A DNA stretch of 64,000 nucleotides from Undaria pinnatifida. Taxonomy: Eukaryota > Sar > Phaeophyceae > Laminariales > Alariaceae. The translations under genes were made by a program, and so were the position numbers. The stretch's first letter is position 1; the number at the start of each line of letters is the position of its first letter. The notes beneath the pieces are model-generated. The model searched no databases, was not told the origin of the DNA, and was given only the letters and a program-made list of their open reading frames with translations. The stretch is taken from the NCBI GenBank assembly GCA_012845835.1, contig JABAKD010000104.1, forward strand, positions 82,001-146,000. The letters are read 5' to 3'. Shown in pieces: positions 34,501 through 45,784 of the stretch.

Positions 34501-37500
34501 TGGAGCCGGGGTATGGAGCATGGCAGATGGGGCCGGGGTGCTGGGCACGGGAGACGGAGCCAGGGTACTGGGGGTGGGCGATGGAGCCGGAGTATTGGGC
34601 ATGACAGATGGGGCCGGGGTGCTGGGCAGGGGAGATGGAGCCATGGTACTGGGCGTGGGCGATGGAGCCAGGGTGTTGGGAGATGGGACCGAGGTGCTGG
34701 GCATGGGAGACGGAGCCAGGGTACTGGGCGCGGGTGATGGAGCCGGAGTATTGGGCATGGCAGATGGGGCCGGGGTGCTGGGCACGGGAGACGGAGCCAT
34801 GGTACTGGGCGTGGGTGATGGAGCCGGGGTATTGGGCATGGCAGATGGGACCGGGGTGCTGGGCAGAGGAGATGGAGCGAGGGTGTCGGGCATGGGCGAT
34901 GGAGCCGGAGTATTGGGCATGACAGATGGGGCCGGGGTGTTGGGCACGGGAGATGGAGCCAGGGTACCGGGCGTGGGCGATGGAGCCAGGGTGTTGGGCA
35001 TGGGAGATGGGACCGAGGTGCTGGGCATGGGCGATGGAGCCAGGGTACTGGGCGCGGGCGATGGAGCCGGAGTATTGGGCGTGGCAGATGGGGCCGGGGT
35101 GCTGGGCACGGGAGACGGAGCCATGGTACTGGGTGTGGGTGATGGAGCCGGGGTATTGGGCATGGCAGATGGGACCGGGGTGCTGGGCAGAGGAGACGGA
35201 GCGAGGGTGTCGGGCATGGGCGATGGAGCCGGGGTATTGGGCTTGGAAAATGGAGCGGGGGTGCTGTCGCATGCCCCGAACGCCTCGTATTCGTCTCCGT
35301 AGTCCCCTCCAGTGTACTTGTACTTCAAAATTGAGATACGGGCGACGGTAATAATAAAATGAAGACGGGGGAGAGAGGGTGACTTCAGTTTTGAGTTGTG
35401 ATTGAATGGCCCAGATGGCACAGGGGTTTGACCGCGGGCGTGACGTGCATGTTTGTTCGCGAGGGGAGAGTCAAGCGTATCATCAGGTGAATTGTAGATA
35501 GACCCTTCGATGTCCGTCTTCTGGAAAAAAGTACTACGGGGGCAACGGGCAGGATCGATGTGGGCGTTACGTTAACCTTTTTGTGTCGGCAGCGCACCGC
35601 TTGGACCATCATGCTAATTTCGCCGCCCCGTGCCCTTTTCTCGTTTACCCCATTACGAGAAACAAAAACATTCATGTTTCAAGAGAACGTGCGTCGTTTG
35701 TCAAACTGAGTTGTGGACTTACCGTATCTTCAGTTTCTCCTTCCGGCAGCTCGGCCTCGTTTCCGCAAATCATGGTCTGTGGACTTGACACAATCTTGAC
35801 ACCGTAGGACGCACAGTTTATCATAACGTTGCCGGTCACCTGTAATTGTTTGTTTCTTCGGTTGAGGAACATTGCCACTGATCGTTTGATAAGTTCGTAA
35901 TTACCAAACCCGATTGAAGCATGTTTTGTTGGACGCGTCGTCTCAACGCTCAAGTAGCAATATCGTTTCGTAGAAGCGCGCAACCGTTGACTTGTTCGTT
36001 GTGTTTTGGTGGCGCAGTATGCATATATCGCAGATTTACAGCATCTCCAAGATACCAGGTCAACGTTCTTTTGCATACGTGGTACAAACATATACCAGGT
36101 GTACGACGGAGACCCCCTAGTAACGTTTTTCTTGAGGGTTACAGATAAACGCCTTACCCGGCCCGCAATCATTCTCTGTTTGTGATGCTCGGTGTTTGAT
36201 ACTTACCACGGATAACAAAGGTTTCGCATCGTGTGTCGAAGCATTCATGTTCTGGAATACCTTTCCCGGTATGGGTCCCTGAGCTAGGTGGCCTTGCCCT
36301 TCGTGTCGGTCGGACCAAATGAAACGACACGAGCCGGGTGGGTGACATCATGGGACGCGACACGCGCCTGTGAAAATGTAAGGATTCACATATAAATATG
36401 GCTGTATGAGCCTGACATATCGGTACCACCTGCGTGTGTAGTGTTGGTGTGGGATCATTTTTTCAGCTCCTTTGAACGATCAGCATATGACCGTTCGTGC
36501 AACTAGGGGTGCGAGCACTCAACATCAACAGCGGTGGCTATACGGGCGGTATCCCCTTGTAGAATATCACACGCGTTTTGGGGGCAGAACAACGTGGAAA
36601 ACGCGTAAAATAATGTTTGCATCTCTACAACAAATAATGAAGCTGTCTTGTTAAACCCACCGTGTTGTCGATGCCGTAATATCGGCCGTCATCGTCAGGT
36701 TCCGTCGTCCCAACGCGCACCCCTGCTCCTGCTGCATTAGAAATTGTGTTGCCTATAATTGTGGTCAGGTCGGCGTGACTGGAGATACCTATTGCGATCG
36801 TTCCACAAAATATAGCGACGGCGGGCAAGGTAGATATGAAATCAGTTTCCTACTTCAGCCCGTAGCCGTGCTCAAGCGGTCACTAATGGTGTCATTTTCA
36901 ACGACAACTGTTGTGCGACTAGTCTATTTGGCGTGGACGACAACCAACCTCTATATGGCGTGCATTGAGCTAGGGGTACATTGCGCTTGCTGCGTAGAAC
37001 CGTAGGTTTGTAGGGTTTGAGAGCTTCTCAAGACAACGAAGGACCACCGCAACCGACACATCGCTACAAACAGTAGACGAGAGGTGATTTGTCCACACTG
37101 GTTCCGGAAGATCCAAACCCATCGCAATTTTTTTAATATAAACCAAAAAGCTCGCAACTGTTCTAGATGTGATCAAGAGAGAAATAGCTAGTTCAGAGTT
37201 GATATTTCAAAGCTCTCTATTGTCCTCTATCGACGGGAAAGCTCCAAGCATTCATCGCCGCACATATGTAACAACATCTGGTCGCGAGCATACCTCCCGA
37301 GTTGGCGTCGTGCTGCATGGATATTTCGTTGTTCTCGATGACAGTTCCCATGCAGCCTTCTTTCACGTCCACGCCTTCGTTTCCCTGATTAGTACACATA
37401 GGAAAAGGATGCTATTAATAGCCACTTGTGTTGTGGGGGCGCAGCAGAAGATGCACCCCTACGTCTATCTAACCAGCGCGGGAAGGCGAATAGGAGCTAA

Positions 37501-40500
37501 CCATATTATGGTGAGAGGAGACAAACACATGTCGGACCTGAGTAGGTCACATTGACTAATACAAATATTTATTGACATCTGCCCTATCTGATGTGCAACG
37601 GCGCATACATGTTGACTCGGAAAACTGTTCAGTTCCAATAAAATGCACGGGATGCAGTCTCTCCTCACATTTGTCTTGATTTCGTTATTTTTGATGATGG
37701 TTCCGAGGCATATATCTGCGGTACCCGTCGGGTTTTTGTCCAAATCTGTCCACTGCTCGCGTGCGGTCCCAAGGTCTGCGGGAACGTGAAAGTGGCCAGG
37801 AGAATCCGAGGCGAGGCAACGGCTGAGATGGCGTCATGTGGCGCAAACACGGAAGGGACAAACGCTTGTTCCCCCTAACCAAGCCTGCGCCAGAACCTCG
37901 CGTTTCTTGTTTGAAAGGAAGGGGACATGCAACGAAGCAACATGTCTCCACTTGACCCTGCGGCACTTCGGTAATCAGATCAGTAGACAGGAACACCGGT
38001 GGGTGGCGTGCTTTTTTTCCGACTGGGAGCAGCCTTGCACTGCAGCCACGCATACTGGACGGCACGTCGAAGCCGCGACGTTGGTTCACAGCAGTCGGAT
38101 TTGTTTCGTTCTCGTCGCTCCTACGATGGTAGAAATCAAGGCGACATTACTCTCTCCCTCGTGTCCACGGGCTCATGCGCACTTGTCAGTTGAATACCGT
38201 GAGCATCATATATACATATACCGAGAACATTTTGCGGCAATTGTGGACAGTATTGTTGCTGGAGGTCTCGTCTGGTACCACTCGTAACGGAAGTTATGGA
38301 ACCGTTGTGTTAATAGTGCTAAAATGTACCTGGTAAATTCCAACAACATATATATCAATTTGTTCCAGATCGGAGTGTGGTTGAGCCACCTTCCACGCCT
38401 CTCTCGGAAACACTTCAACTACACGACCACTGAATGACGCATTATACTCGTCGTACTTACATATTCCCTCTCCGTTCACGCCTTCTTCGTCATCGTCTGC
38501 ATACACGAAGTCCTTGAGACCGCAGTCGCTAATGATGTTGTCTTCAATTTCTGCGTACGACACAAAGTCTGGACACGAAAATATGCAGCGAGGGCGCGCG
38601 AATAGTGGAGGGAGCGAGGTAGAATAGGATTGGTATATTAGCGCTTGCGCATGTTGCGCAGTAATTTTTCTTACCCCAGAAATCACGCATGACCAAGAGG
38701 TCGACGGGCTGGTTTCAAAAGACTGCCACCTTAATTTCCACCTTCATTCTCGATTGTGGCTGATTAATGTATACAACGAACGATAGAACACGCCCAAGGA
38801 CGCTACGAGTACGACGACGTTCGGGGTTGAGAGGGGGGGGGCGGAGGGATAGTGTTACTCCAAGTTGACACGTTAACGGGCGACATTAGTCCATACATAT
38901 ACATGATTATGTTGGCTTGAACTGCTGTTCATTACCAGGTACATGACATTATGATCGACCTTGCAGTAGCTGGTCTAGCCATTGTCGCTAAATATGTGAC
39001 AACGCCCACTTCCTTGATGTAATAAACACAGACGAAAATCAGTTCACTCACTGCGGATGCGGACACACTCGCTTAAGGCGTGCTGAAACACCATCCCTGT
39101 AACGATCAGCCCATCCAAGGCGGACATGTATCCTCCACTCCGCTCCGACGGAAGGTCTTCCGCTGAGGTGTACAGACGGGAATATCAAACGTTATGCGAA
39201 ATGCGGGCTTTCGTTTACAAGGTATATTACTGTGATGCAGACGTTATCTGAGCTCAGCAACATTGATAGCAGCGAGTTTCGGGAAAAGAAAAAGTGAAAA
39301 AATGAAATGCTCGGGGGTAGAGTTGCTCAGGGTTTGTCGACGTTTAGCCGCATAAAAGACGTTGACGGCAAAAACAACACCTGGGCAACCCGCTTGCTCA
39401 GGGGGAGGGCTTCAAAAGTAGCTCCCAACCCTGAGCAACAAACTGCAATCGGTTATGTATGGTTGGCTGCGCCACTACAAAAAAAAATGCTGACTCGCCA
39501 CCAATGCGTAGCATGGCAGGGCCCGCAATCTCCTCGAAGCGGGAGTGGTTTCGTGACTCTGTGGGGACGAAGTTAGTATTAATAGCAGTGTTCTACAATC
39601 AATCTCAGCAGGCAGAGAATTTTCCTACGGAGAGAATAAAGTATGACAAGCAGCATCTCAAGCTGGGTCATTGCGAGGAGGGTTGCCGGAGCGGACGCCC
39701 ACTCGCTGCCACCAAAGCGTAGAGTATCAGGGCAAGTCAGCTCCTCCAACCAGTCGTCGCTTGGTGGCTCTGCTGTGGCGGCGAAAGCAGCACAGAAGGT
39801 TCAATCTAGGCCGGCAAGACGAGAAAAGGGAGGTGGTTGCTGTTGTCTTCCCAACACGCAACGCTCACGCAAGTATCTACGTAGCAACGCAACCTCGAGC
39901 TGGGTGGTGGCAAGGAGGACGGCGACGACATCTGGCCGTTGTGGTATTGGGTTAGAGAGGCGGAGAGAGATTGTCGCGGCGAAAGGTGGTGGAGCACCGT
40001 GTGTGGTAGATCGGCAGGGAGCTCGAAGCTCTTTGCATATCAAGCGCAGGTCTTACATTTCGAGCTTACTGCTGTAGAGTGCGCGGAGAGGCCCCTTAGC
40101 GCTATTTTTAGATTCATATTTTAAAATTTAAAATCCTGGAAGCACGCCCCGACCATGAGCAACCGCCCCTGAGAATTTTCACTTTGTTTTCCACTTTTTC
40201 CCAAAACTCTCTTCTAGTGTCCCTGGTACTGTTCGGGATTTGCATTTGCTCGGTGTCAATCGTTTTCCTACGATTGTTCTCTTTTAAAAAAGTAGAATGG
40301 GGATATGAAATATAAGACAATCTGAGAGAGAAACCGCAACATCTGGTTTGGCGAGACCAAACGACTCAGCCATTATTGACAAGATGGCAGTAGCAGTTGC
40401 CTTAGACACATATCATAGCTAGGTTGAGAGTATTTAATATTCGCGGATTCGTCTTTATGTATTTTCCGCCTGAGTATCTACTGTACGTGGGCTTTGTTAC

Positions 40501-43500
40501 TCCCGACATAACCCCACGCCAGGCGTTGAAAAACGTCCGACATACAACGAATACGCAGTAGATCGCTCGGTCATTCCCTGCCGATGGGCAATCGAGCGCA
40601 CTCCACGCAGCAACCATTTCACGTAGCGTTCCCTGAACGACGAATCTCACAAGCAACGTAAAGAAGGATGTCTCTGTAAGCCTCCGACGAGTTGTCTTCA
40701 TCAACGCCCTCTATTGCGTCATCGTCCCAAACTTGTCCGTCAATCGTAAAGTCCTGCAAGAACGAGGCAACATGCAAGACGCGTAGGGACGAAAATCATG
40801 CTCCAATAGATGCACAAGATGCACGGTCTTCAACAACGATGAGCGTTTCGTATCTTGCCCTAATATATGTGCCGGGCGCCTTCGGTTCCGTCGTGGACTG
40901 CGTTAAAATCGGGTGTCAAAGTCTCGGTTTCGCACACGTATCTCCAGCAACGGCCATCGCGCCATGAACCAGGTTGATGGCGAGATGGCGATCATGGGCT
41001 TCACCGCAATCGCCGAAGATGTAGTCCACTGTGTAGTATGGCGTACGCAATACACACACGACGGTGTTAACGTCCCGGTGGTGGCATTGATCGCCGCCCC
41101 CATACTCACACTGCCAGCAAAGTAGCACGCACCTGAAGAGTGTAGTAGTCATGCTTGAGTTGAAATACCCTAGATTCAACTCCTGCGCCACGTAGCACCA
41201 CGCTCTCCCTGCCGCTCGATCCGTTGGCCCCTTTGATGGTGATCCTTGCGTCCTCGGTGCCAGCGGTCTACCGCAAAACGCACGCAATGCGGCGGACGGT
41301 TGTTGGGGCTGCTGGTGTTACTGTAACCGTAGCATCCTTACCCACCCGCTACTCATACATTGTTTCACTCAAACGTGGGCAGACGTTATGTGCTAGCCAA
41401 TCGTAAGATGCATCGGTACACGGGCAAAATTACGGATGGGCACCCTCCATGAAATACTGACCTGCATATCAGCCAGGCCATTGATGAGGCGGCTTCATTC
41501 GGGGGTATGCTGGGCCACGCGTCTTGGATCAGAAAATAAAAAATAGCTCTGTAATCAACTGATTATGACGTTCCACTTACCACCGTTTCGAGATCTTCAA
41601 AGTAGTTGCCGCTCTCAATGATGATGACGTCTCCAGGTTCGACGCCATCGAGGGCACTCTGTGGACGGGGCGAAATACAACACAAGGGATGCTGAAGCGG
41701 CTTGTGTTTTGGAATATAGCGTGTATGCCATCGTACAAGCGTACAACTGCTGAAACCGAGGCGGGTCGGCCGCTGATGACGGCGAGGTGCGATCTTGGAG
41801 GGAACCCCTTTACGGTACTATGCATGGAGAACCTTTTACAAACGGAGCTTCAAGCTCTCACTTATCATTACCTGTGCAGACCCATGGTGTTGGTGGCTCG
41901 AGGCCAGTCTGCAGTGCTTTGATGAAACTCCCAGCAAAGGAACGTGGTAGAGGTGGCGAAAAAAAGAGGAAATGAGGAGAACTGAATGAGAGGGGGGGCA
42001 CTACTGTGCTCTCGAATCGGACATAGCAAAAACACAACAAACAAGACCTTATAGCGGGGAGACCGTATTGCACCAAAACAACCAACCTATCGATTCCGTA
42101 CGGCCTATCTGGATATTTTTTTTGGTTTCAAATTCAGCTGAAACCTGAAACCTGACCGACCAGTAGACCACTCATGCATGGATATTTGTGTTTTTTTGAA
42201 GATTGCCGATTAACCTCTGGCTGTGATCGGTCCCCGGCGCTACATCGCAGCACATGCTGCCGCTTTTCAAGCTACCAGCTTGTTGATGATACGCGTATAC
42301 GTAGTTGTGGTTAGTGGTGTAGCAACCTCTTACACCCTGGGTATATTCCAACGGCGGCAGCAAATTAAATAATAAATGCAAGCCGACAGGCAGCTTGGGA
42401 GACATATCATATCGTGAACATTTTTCAGCGACAGCAACAAGGGGTCATCCCTGGCCTTTGCATGCACATGTGTAGCAGCGGTGAAAGAGTAGACTAGTGG
42501 TATACCCCGAGTTTACGCTGGTAGGTATCTAGGTCTACATACAGCCGTAGTGGATAAAATAGTGCTATTATTATTGTTCAAATTTGGTATGCTATTAATA
42601 GTGTACAGTATACCAGGGTACGAGGTAGGCTACAAAAAGCCCAAAGAAAGGACACCACATCCTCCCCAGAACAAGATGAAAGTCAAACCGTTTGGGTGGG
42701 ACTTTTGCACGACGCACAGCTTTAGTTCTAGCTTTTTATCTTTCCGTCGACACCACCAGCTTAATTTTTTTGACTGGGGTGTGTCTTGGAATTTTTTTTT
42801 AATGGTACAACTGTAGTAGCGACGTTCCGATGCTTTACTTCGTGAACCCCTCGGGACTTTTGCAACGTGCCGAAGTAGTTGAACGGTTATCAATAGAATA
42901 GGTATTATATGCTTCGAAGTATGGTATCTAAGATACGCATACCATTGCATCTAGACTATAAATACGATTATATGTTCTTTGTAATTTCTAACGATTATTC
43001 ACACTAGACTATATTTATTGTAGGTTTTGGATATTTTGGTCGCCTTTCATTTTCGTTTTCGTTTTTCTTTTCGTTGTCGTTTTTCACGTTTACCTCGTAA
43101 ATAATATTGAAATGATGCGGCGGTGAACCCACCCAGCTGTTTTAATACCGGTGTATTGGCCGTTCTTTTCACACTAAGGGCGTGGCAGAGAGAGGCATTC
43201 GTTGAGCTTTCGTCCTTTTGGTGAGTTTTACAGGCATGTCTCCAGCACGCCTCTTCGACGTGTCCAATGCTTCCTTGCCTCGGGAGCGCGTATATTAGCA
43301 CATCATTCAGCGAGTTGTAGTGACAACGACACCCTCTTGTGTACCTGGTAAGTGCTCGCTCGCTTTAGGTGCTTCCGTTCGTTGCTTAGATGCTACCCGT
43401 ATGGTTTTCTTTTCGCCGATTTTGCTCCCACTTTTACAGACAGCTCTTCTCTAGACACAAAGCGTGCTGCTTCTTCTGGTGTTGTGTCGACGCACCAGGA

Positions 43501-44544
43501 ACACGCACAACACACATACATGTAACCTGAAAAAAACCGATTAACATGGCCGACATATATGGGCATGTTTTGGAGCAGCGGCAATGCGGTATCTGGTGTG
43601 CGCAACTATCATAATACCTGACATGTTACTCGTGCGTGTTGCTTAGCTCTTTCTATTATCGCCCTCTTGGGTTTTCCTGGACGTTATGTTTAGCCGAGGT
43701 ACTACAACAGTAGTAGCAGTGCCAGGAACACCTGTTATATCCATCCAATCGAAACACTGAATCCACGTCACATGCCAAACTCTCGACGTCCCACCTCGCC
43801 TGAGCGCGCAGTGGATACGGTGCACGATACCATTTTCATATCTAAGAACAGCGGTTAGCTTGGAAGCACCGGGTTAGGTTGAAGCATCACGCCTTCTGCA
43901 GCTAGCTCTCGCGTGGCGTACCTGCTGCCTTGAACAATGCTGTGACAAATGTAACAGCCCGCCCAGCGCTCAGAAAAAAAAACAAGATATTGGCCTACGG
44001 GTTATTGCCGTAAACGCGAAATGACGATTCCTCTTCCGGCCCTCCCCCGATAGTTTCTTGTTAGGATTACTGTCATAGAATGCAGCACCGCCAAGGAGAA
44101 AATTCATTCCGGGGTTCCTTGTCACTCTCACGGAATCCTCCTCAACCAAGCACACACTCTCACACAGTATTGTGCGTTGAGTGGGCCCCGCGCCGCTTAC
44201 GGTGAGGTCCAGGACGACCCTACATCGCTGCTTGTCGTGCTGCTATCGCTATTATACAATATACAGCAGTGGAAACAGTGACGACAAAAAGATCCCCCCA
44301 GCAAAAATCGTTTCGTAGCACATGAACCAGTAGTAGTAGTAGCATCACAAGCAGACACCGTTGCTCGAAAGCAAGAGATTGTTAAACCTCGTATGATATG
44401 ATACGCGCATGATCTTGCCTGGATAGTGTCACCTCCTGGCTCGACGGTGATGGTAGCGCTTTCCACCGTAGCAAGTCCCAGAAAAAGCACAAGAACTGCT
44501 CTTGATGCGGTTGCTGCTGACCAACGAAGGAATATCGTGCCCAT
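24673..44544 (-). CDS. Secreted double beta-helix / Ser-Pro-Thr linker / WSC-domain protein, 23 exons
   Basis: I reconstructed this by reading exons on the minus strand. The 23 coding segments total 3771 bp (1256 residues plus stop) and stay in frame through every junction. Architecture: signal peptide (about residues 1-25), parallel beta-helix module 1 (to about 350), Pro/Ser/Thr-rich linker (about 375 residues), beta-helix module 2, a short similar linker and a WSC domain. Almost all introns are GT-AG. Intron 1 begins GC, while the equivalent intron after exon 11 begins GT. The start ATG (44542-44544) precedes the hydrophobic segment. An earlier in-frame ATG (near 44691) would add an Ala-rich stretch encoded by a GCT run. 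Beta-helix folds usually bind or modify polysaccharides. WSC binds carbohydrate. I infer an extracellular-matrix protein and see no mannuronan-epimerase signature. Confidence 0.85.
25889..32259 (-). CDS. Exons 12-21: beta-helix module 2 and short linker
   Basis: Exons: 32259-32182, 31381-31256, 30747-30651, 30150-30040, 29471-29373, 28624-28521, 28123-28033, 27175-27048, 26632-26516 and 26161-25889. Sizes 78, 126, 97, 111, 99, 104, 91, 128 and 117 answer module 1 sizes 78, 135, 103, 111, 108, 107, 91, 128 and 117 with the same phases. Proteins align throughout, for example [10 protein letters not shown] in exons 8 and 18. Exon 21 carries a short Ala-Pro-Ser linker, then opens the WSC domain with Val-Tyr-Leu-Gly-Cys-Phe-Leu-Asp. 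Confidence 0.85.
32261..34110. other. Intron 11 of the beta-helix gene
   Basis: An intron of about 1.85 kb with no coding signal. It contains two loosely similar halves around 'ctaaacgttacggag' (33126) and 'gcaaacgttacggag' (32847), each followed by an a-rich run, an 'actt' and a 'cgttagatcgata/cgctatatcgacg' segment, a sign of an internal duplication of about 280 bp. Confidence 0.5.
34111..35322 (-). CDS. Exon 11: mucin-like linker joining the two beta-helix modules
   Basis: This is a single 1212-bp exon, entered at an AG after 'ttttga' and left at CAG|GTGATA. It begins with the Tyr-Lys-Tyr-Thr-Gly-Gly end of module 1. It then runs through some 40 units of about nine residues, Ala-Pro-Ser-Pro-x-Pro-x-Thr, and ends with [11 protein letters not shown], the start of module 2. 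Having both module ends in one uninterrupted frame is the main proof that this is one gene and not two. Dense Ser/Thr/Pro predicts an extended, O-glycosylated spacer. Confidence 0.85.
34170..35270. repeat. Coding minisatellite, 27-bp unit with higher-order duplications
   Basis: Units such as gatggagccggggtactggg and relatives recur with a 27-bp period. A block of about 110 residues at roughly 35220-34920 is repeated at 34900-34600 with one four-residue deletion. Near 34520-34380 a 27-residue block containing Ala-Met-Leu-His-Thr is duplicated as well. The array is therefore length-mutable. The period is a multiple of three, so the frame is kept. Confidence 0.85.
35323..44544 (-). CDS. Exons 1-10: signal peptide and beta-helix module 1
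   Basis: Exons on the minus strand: 44544-44419, 41658-41581, 41267-41133, 40753-40651, 39162-39052, 38568-38461, 37775-37669, 37384-37294, 36788-36661 and 35839-35723. Exon 1 holds a Leu/Val-rich signal peptide ending Val-Glu-Ser-Ala, then Thr-Ile-Thr-Val-Glu-Pro-Gly-Gly. Later exons carry the coil repeats of a right-handed parallel beta-helix: Ile-Ile-Lys-Asn-Asn-Glu-Ile (exon 7), Val-Ile-Glu-Asn-Asn-Glu-Ile (exon 8) and Ile-Ile-Gly-Asn-Thr-Ile (exon 9), about one or two rungs per exon. Exon 9 has a Gly-Arg-Tyr-Tyr-Gly-Ile-Asp segment. Exon 10 ends with Ile-Cys-Gly-Asn. Intron 1 (about 2.8 kb) is the largest intron. Confidence 0.85.
39163..40650. other. Intron 4 of the beta-helix gene, enlarged by a GC-rich insert
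   Basis: At about 1.49 kb it is far longer than the equivalent intron of module 2 (30151-30650, 0.5 kb). The extra DNA is GC-rich at 39310-40090 and holds duplicated segments (agctgggtcattgcgaggag at 39660 and agctgggtggtggcaaggag at 39898). A plus-strand frame (39643-40077) has no recognisable domain and follows the duplication. It is probably a decayed insertion. Confidence 0.5.
41659..44418. other. Intron 1 of the beta-helix gene
   Basis: An intron of about 2.8 kb beginning GC on the minus strand (44418-44417). It contains a T-rich stretch at 43040-43100 and several short open frames without motifs. No RNA or mobile element was recognised. Confidence 0.5.
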
Positions 44545-45276
44545 GTTCTCCTGCGTCCTGGACGCGAGTAAGAAAAAGGCAGCTACAACAGCAGCAGCAG
44601 CAGCAGCAGCTAGATTTCGAGGTTGGAGGTGTGTGAAGGACGGGGGGTGATTGATCACGGCGATCGCGGTGCGTTGTTGTGTTTCCTCAAACATTGAGTG
44701 TTTGGGACGGACCGTCCGGGAAGATGTGCAATCCCTGCAGAACACATCCTACATGGAAAACTATTAATACCACCGGATCCGAAAGGTTTGTATGAACATG
44801 AAAATTTGAGCTGTACATCGATTGTGAAGTTTTCCTTCTGACGTCAAGAGGTGCGATTTTTTCTATATTTTCTGCTAGAAAAAAGTTCTTTTCGTTGACT
44901 ACGACCTCGTATATGTTGTGTGGTCTGCATCTCGAAGCCATGACTTCCGTCCAAACTTTACAGTGAGTAAAACAAAAGAAGGGCGTGCACACGCATTGGT
45001 ACCAGGTAACGGGCACATACATACGTACACGGTCAAATATCTAGATGCGTGTGCTTTTTCACACTGAACTGAGATTCCCACCCAGTCTTCTAATATTCAT
45101 CCCGCATAAAACCAGTTCCCGTACCGACCGATGCCTCTTCAAGGAGAGATGAGATCTGTAGCCACAACCTACGATATAAACAGAGACACACATTACAAAT
45201 ATGCCACACCTTGTTGACAATTTCCATCCACGTAGTTGAGCGTGGTTTGCCCACGCTGTACTATGGTATACCTGTG
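44545..45276. promoter_or_regulatory. Upstream region of the beta-helix gene
   Basis: This is the 5' side of the minus-strand gene. It contains a GCT microsatellite (44590-44614) just upstream of the preferred start, so the leader or an N-terminal Ala run would vary with it. I could not place a transcription start or a core promoter element. Confidence 0.3.
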
Positions 45277-45784
45277 GTATACTATAAAAATAAAAATACA
45301 TTCCAGCTAGCTGTGAGATCGAAGATTTTGTCGAAACTCATCTTTGCAAGCTGCGTGTGATACTCCGATCGCGCGTATTACGGGTTGTGTGTTCTCATTA
45401 AAGGTATAGGTCGGCGACTCCCCTTGGAACTACAAGTAGCCATCAGGGTCAAAAGGGTGATCTCAGTCAGTCTGTGCGCGTGAACTATAAAACCCGCTTC
45501 TGAGGAGGACAAAATCTGTCAGCTGTGGAAGGAAATGCATCAGTTTATTATCAAGTGTATCCTGTAAGTCGAATAACCGGTGAGGAGAGGGCGGAGTTGT
45601 GAAGGGCGTGGGGGCATGGGTTTGAACAAGAGGGAACGGGGGTGGGGGGAAACGGGCGGGGCAACTCAATCTGTGCGTGGAAACTATAAATAAATCCTTT
45701 GAGGGAATATACCTGACGGTTTTGGAAGGAATGCACCAGTTTATCATGTATATACTGTACATCGTACAGCCAGTGAGGAGAGGG

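Noticed and set aside
34115-35302. Plus-strand open frame of 395 codons opposite the linker exon
   Set aside because: It is a mirror of the repetitive linker (Gly-Asp-Gly-Ala-type repeats). The minus strand has splice sites and flanking domain sequence, while the plus frame has none.
39643-40077. Gene within intron 4
   Set aside because: The frame follows an internal duplication, has no domain and no start or splice support.
24673-44544. Two separate adjacent paralogous genes
   Set aside because: Exon 11 joins the end of module 1 to the start of module 2 in one open frame, and no second signal peptide or stop lies between them.
24673-44544. Mannuronan C-5 epimerase assignment
   Set aside because: The beta-helix and WSC combination suggests wall polysaccharide work, but I did not see the Tyr-Gly-Phe/Ile-Asp-Pro-His-type catalytic motif, so a specific enzyme name is not justified.
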